A stretch of 64,000 nt of DNA. It comes from Microbacterium yannicii PS01 (GTDB lineage Bacteria; Actinomycetota; Actinomycetes; Actinomycetales; Microbacteriaceae). The stretch spans positions 62,001 to 126,000 of the forward strand of contig NZ_CAJF01000006.1 in the NCBI RefSeq assembly GCF_000304335.1, in the 5' to 3' direction. Position numbers and translations under genes: made by a program. The notes beneath the pieces are model-generated. The model saw only the letters and a list, made by a program, of their open reading frames with translations, was not told the origin of the DNA and did no database searches. This document shows, in pieces, positions 62,610-64,000 of this stretch. Each line of letters starts with the position of its first letter. Positions within the stretch are counted from its first letter, which is position 1.

Positions 62610-63218
62610 TCACTCGGCGAGCAGCGCCGTCGCGGAGTCGATGTATGCACTCACATCGCGAGGGCCGAAGACCGCCGTGTTCGCGACATACCCCTGAGCC
62701 AGGGTCGCGATGGTCCGCGCCGTGTCCGCCGCGAGGGCGTTGACGTCGGCGCTCGTGACCCTCCCGCCCGCCGCTTCCGCCCGATCCCGGGCCCAGGGCG
62801 TGACGGCCGCGGTGAGCGACGCCAGCAGATGACCTGCGGTGCGCAGCATCTCGGCGTGCAGGTCGGGATCGACCATCGCCTCGCCCCAGAACTGCACGAC
62901 GAGCGAGGTCGACAGGCCGGCCTCGCTGAACACCGAGAGCATGCCGCGCAGGATCTCGCGCGGGGGCATGACATGGCCTCGGCTGCCGGCGGCCTCGAGC
63001 GCGTCGACGCGGGGGAAGAGGAACCTGCCCACCACATAGCGGGCGAGCTCGGCCTTGTTCGAGAAGTGCGAGTAGATCGCGCCGGTCGACAGCCCCGATT
63101 CCTCGACGATGTCGGCGATCGACGTGTCGCGCACGCCGTTGCGCTCGAGGCAACGAAGCGCCGCCCGGCCGATCTCATCGCGTCGCGCCTCGCGGTAGGC
63201 GTCCGAGACTCTGGGCAT
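62610..63218 (-). CDS. TetR-family transcriptional regulator
   Basis: 202 residues. The HTH lies at about 11-57 (RDEIGRAALRCLERNGVRD, VEESGLSTGAIYSHFSNKAEL); the C-terminal domain is helical. It is divergent from a membrane protein gene, and two similar palindromes occupy the gap between them. This is the common arrangement for a repressor controlling a drug- or lipid-export protein. The ligand is unknown. Confidence 0.93.
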   Translation of the reverse strand: MPRVSDAYREARRDEIGRAALRCLERNGVRDTSIADIVEESGLSTGAIYSHFSNKAELARYVVGRFLFPRVDALEAAGSRGHVMPPREILRGMLSVFSEAGLSTSLVVQFWGEAMVDPDLHAEMLRTAGHLLASLTAAVTPWARDRAEAAGGRVTSADVNALAADTARTIATLAQGYVANTAVFGPRDVSAYIDSATALLAE

Positions 63219-63224
63219 AGAAAG

Positions 63225-63269
63225 AGAATAGCCATTCTGTTATCGTGACTTAAACAGAACTTTCATTCT
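63225..63269. promoter_or_regulatory. Two TetR operator-like palindromes
   Basis: AGAATAGCCATTCT (63225-63238) and AGAACTTTCATTCT (63256-63269) are related inverted repeats (AGAAT/ATTCT arms, one mismatch in the second) whose starts are 31 bases apart, about three helical turns. They lie between the TetR gene and the membrane protein gene and would place two repressor dimers on the same DNA face. Confidence 0.7.
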
Positions 63270-63284
63270 CTTTAGGGGGACGCC

Positions 63285-64000
63285 ATGTCCGCACACGCCG
63301 GCTCTGCCGCCGATCTTCCGACTCGCTGGGGATTCGCGGCGCTCTACGGGCTGATCGGGTCCGTGGTGGTCGCCATCATCGTGATGGCGTTCGTCTGGCC
63401 CGCCGCCACTTCGCAGGCGCAGAACCTTCCCGTCGGGATCTCCGGACCGTCGGATGCCGTCACCGCCGTCGAAGACGTCCTCGCCGAGCAGGATCCGGCG
63501 CCGTTCGTGCTCCAGACCGCCGACGACCGCGACGACGCCGTCTCCCGTATCGAATCCCGTGAGCTCTATGGTGCGATCCTCCTCGGCGACGAGCCCGAGG
63601 TCCTGATCGCGACCGCGGCCAGCCCGGTGGCGGCTCAAGCGCTGCGCGGCGTCGCGACGCAGCTGCAGTCGCAGATCGACGAGCGGGCGAAGACGGCGCT
63701 GAGCGAGCAGCTGTCGTCCATCATGCAAGCGCTCCAGTCCGGGCAGCGCCCCCCGCTGCCCGAGGGCGTGGCCCCCGGAGCCGCACCAGAGATCCCGAAG
63801 GTGACCGTCACCGACGTCGTGCCGCTCACCGAGGGGGATCCGACGGGGGCGGGGCTCGCGGCATCCGTCTTCCCGCTGGTTCTGGCGGGCATGCTCGGCG
63901 GGATCCTGCTCACGCTGCGCGTGCAGGGCGTCGTTCGGCGCCTGGTCGGGCTGCTCGTCTTCGGCGTGGCCGCAGGCGCCCTCATCACGCTCGTGATGCA
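63285..64000 (+). CDS. ABC-2/YhgE-like membrane protein, cut by the right window edge
   Basis: The first 238 codons of a longer gene; no stop is reached. A first membrane helix (about 17-40, ALYGLIGSVVVAIIVMAF) is followed by a ~150-residue extracellular domain (QNLPVGISGPSDAVTAVEDVL, YGAILLGDEPEVLIATAASP) and then at least two helices starting near 190. This layout is that of ABC-2-type and YhgE/Pip-like permeases. The ATG has AGGGGGACGCC just upstream. Divergence from TetR across two operators points to an inducible exporter; the cargo is unknown. Confidence 0.85.
   Translation, partial: MSAHAGSAADLPTRWGFAALYGLIGSVVVAIIVMAFVWPAATSQAQNLPVGISGPSDAVTAVEDVLAEQDPAPFVLQTADDRDDAVSRIESRELYGAILLGDEPEVLIATAASPVAAQALRGVATQLQSQIDERAKTALSEQLSSIMQALQSGQRPPLPEGVAPGAAPEIPKVTVTDVVPLTEGDPTGAGLAASVFPLVLAGMLGGILLTLRVQGVVRRLVGLLVFGVAAGALITLVM

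Overview
The window reads as chromosomal DNA of a high-GC actinobacterium, most likely a Microbacterium-like member of the Microbacteriaceae. The signs are a very strong G/C bias at third codon positions, many GTG starts, frequent 4-base ATGA/GTGA gene overlaps, small DUF7882-type and DUF6412-type proteins, a cbs-metB pair, a DUF2520-panC-panB operon, a RAE-helR unit and many apparently leaderless genes. I see no rRNA, tRNA, CRISPR, prophage or insertion sequence. The content is mostly sugar catabolism with several housekeeping islands.

Bases 1-24600 are a glycan-use region. A LacI regulator, a clan-D-like glycosidase and a tandem metallo-beta-lactamase-fold protein form one minus-strand operon. 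A ROK sugar kinase lies downstream and a GH84 beta-N-acetylglucosaminidase is divergent. Further right are an ABC sugar importer, a GH38-like mannosidase and an FAD oxidoreductase. Three matching 18-bp operator-like palindromes (near 1098, 5850 and 18500) tie these units into one probable regulon for N-acetylhexosamine- and mannose-containing glycans. Between them sit a four-helix membrane protein, a CYP152-type P450 peroxygenase, and a DeoR-centred cassette of two divergent operons: FGGY kinase, class I aldolase, Asp/Glu-racemase-like protein and GH13_18 phosphorylase on one side, DUF1537 kinase and class II aldolase on the other.

Bases 24600-39000 are housekeeping and stress genes: a small hypothetical, the rifamycin-protection helicase helR with a rifamycin-associated element in its promoter, DUF2520-panC-panB, MmcQ/YjbR, a DUF1990 protein, a YbdK-type glutamate-cysteine ligase, a PPOX flavin protein, a YidC paralogue with a DUF6412 protein, a RecQ-like helicase with a phosphoribosyltransferase-like tail, and cbs-metB. 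A tiny unannotated Cys-rich leader peptide (4 Cys in 11 residues), itself apparently leaderless, precedes cbs-metB and looks like a cysteine-responsive attenuator. A 290-bp array of tandem REP-like repeats starts inside the end of metB.

Bases 39000-47000 hold an OYE/FadH-like flavoenzyme missing one Fe-S cysteine, an SLC13 permease, an SDR/TetR pair sharing a palindromic operator, two convergent DUF7882 paralogues and a class III aminotransferase. Bases 47000-60800 are a second sugar region: LacI with ThuA and Gfo/Idh/MocA; GH3 with a complete ABC importer and its own LacI; and a ROK/XylR repressor facing xylA-xylB. The last 3 kb carry a coiled-coil protein, a small alarmone synthetase, and a TetR regulator divergent from a membrane protein cut by the window edge.
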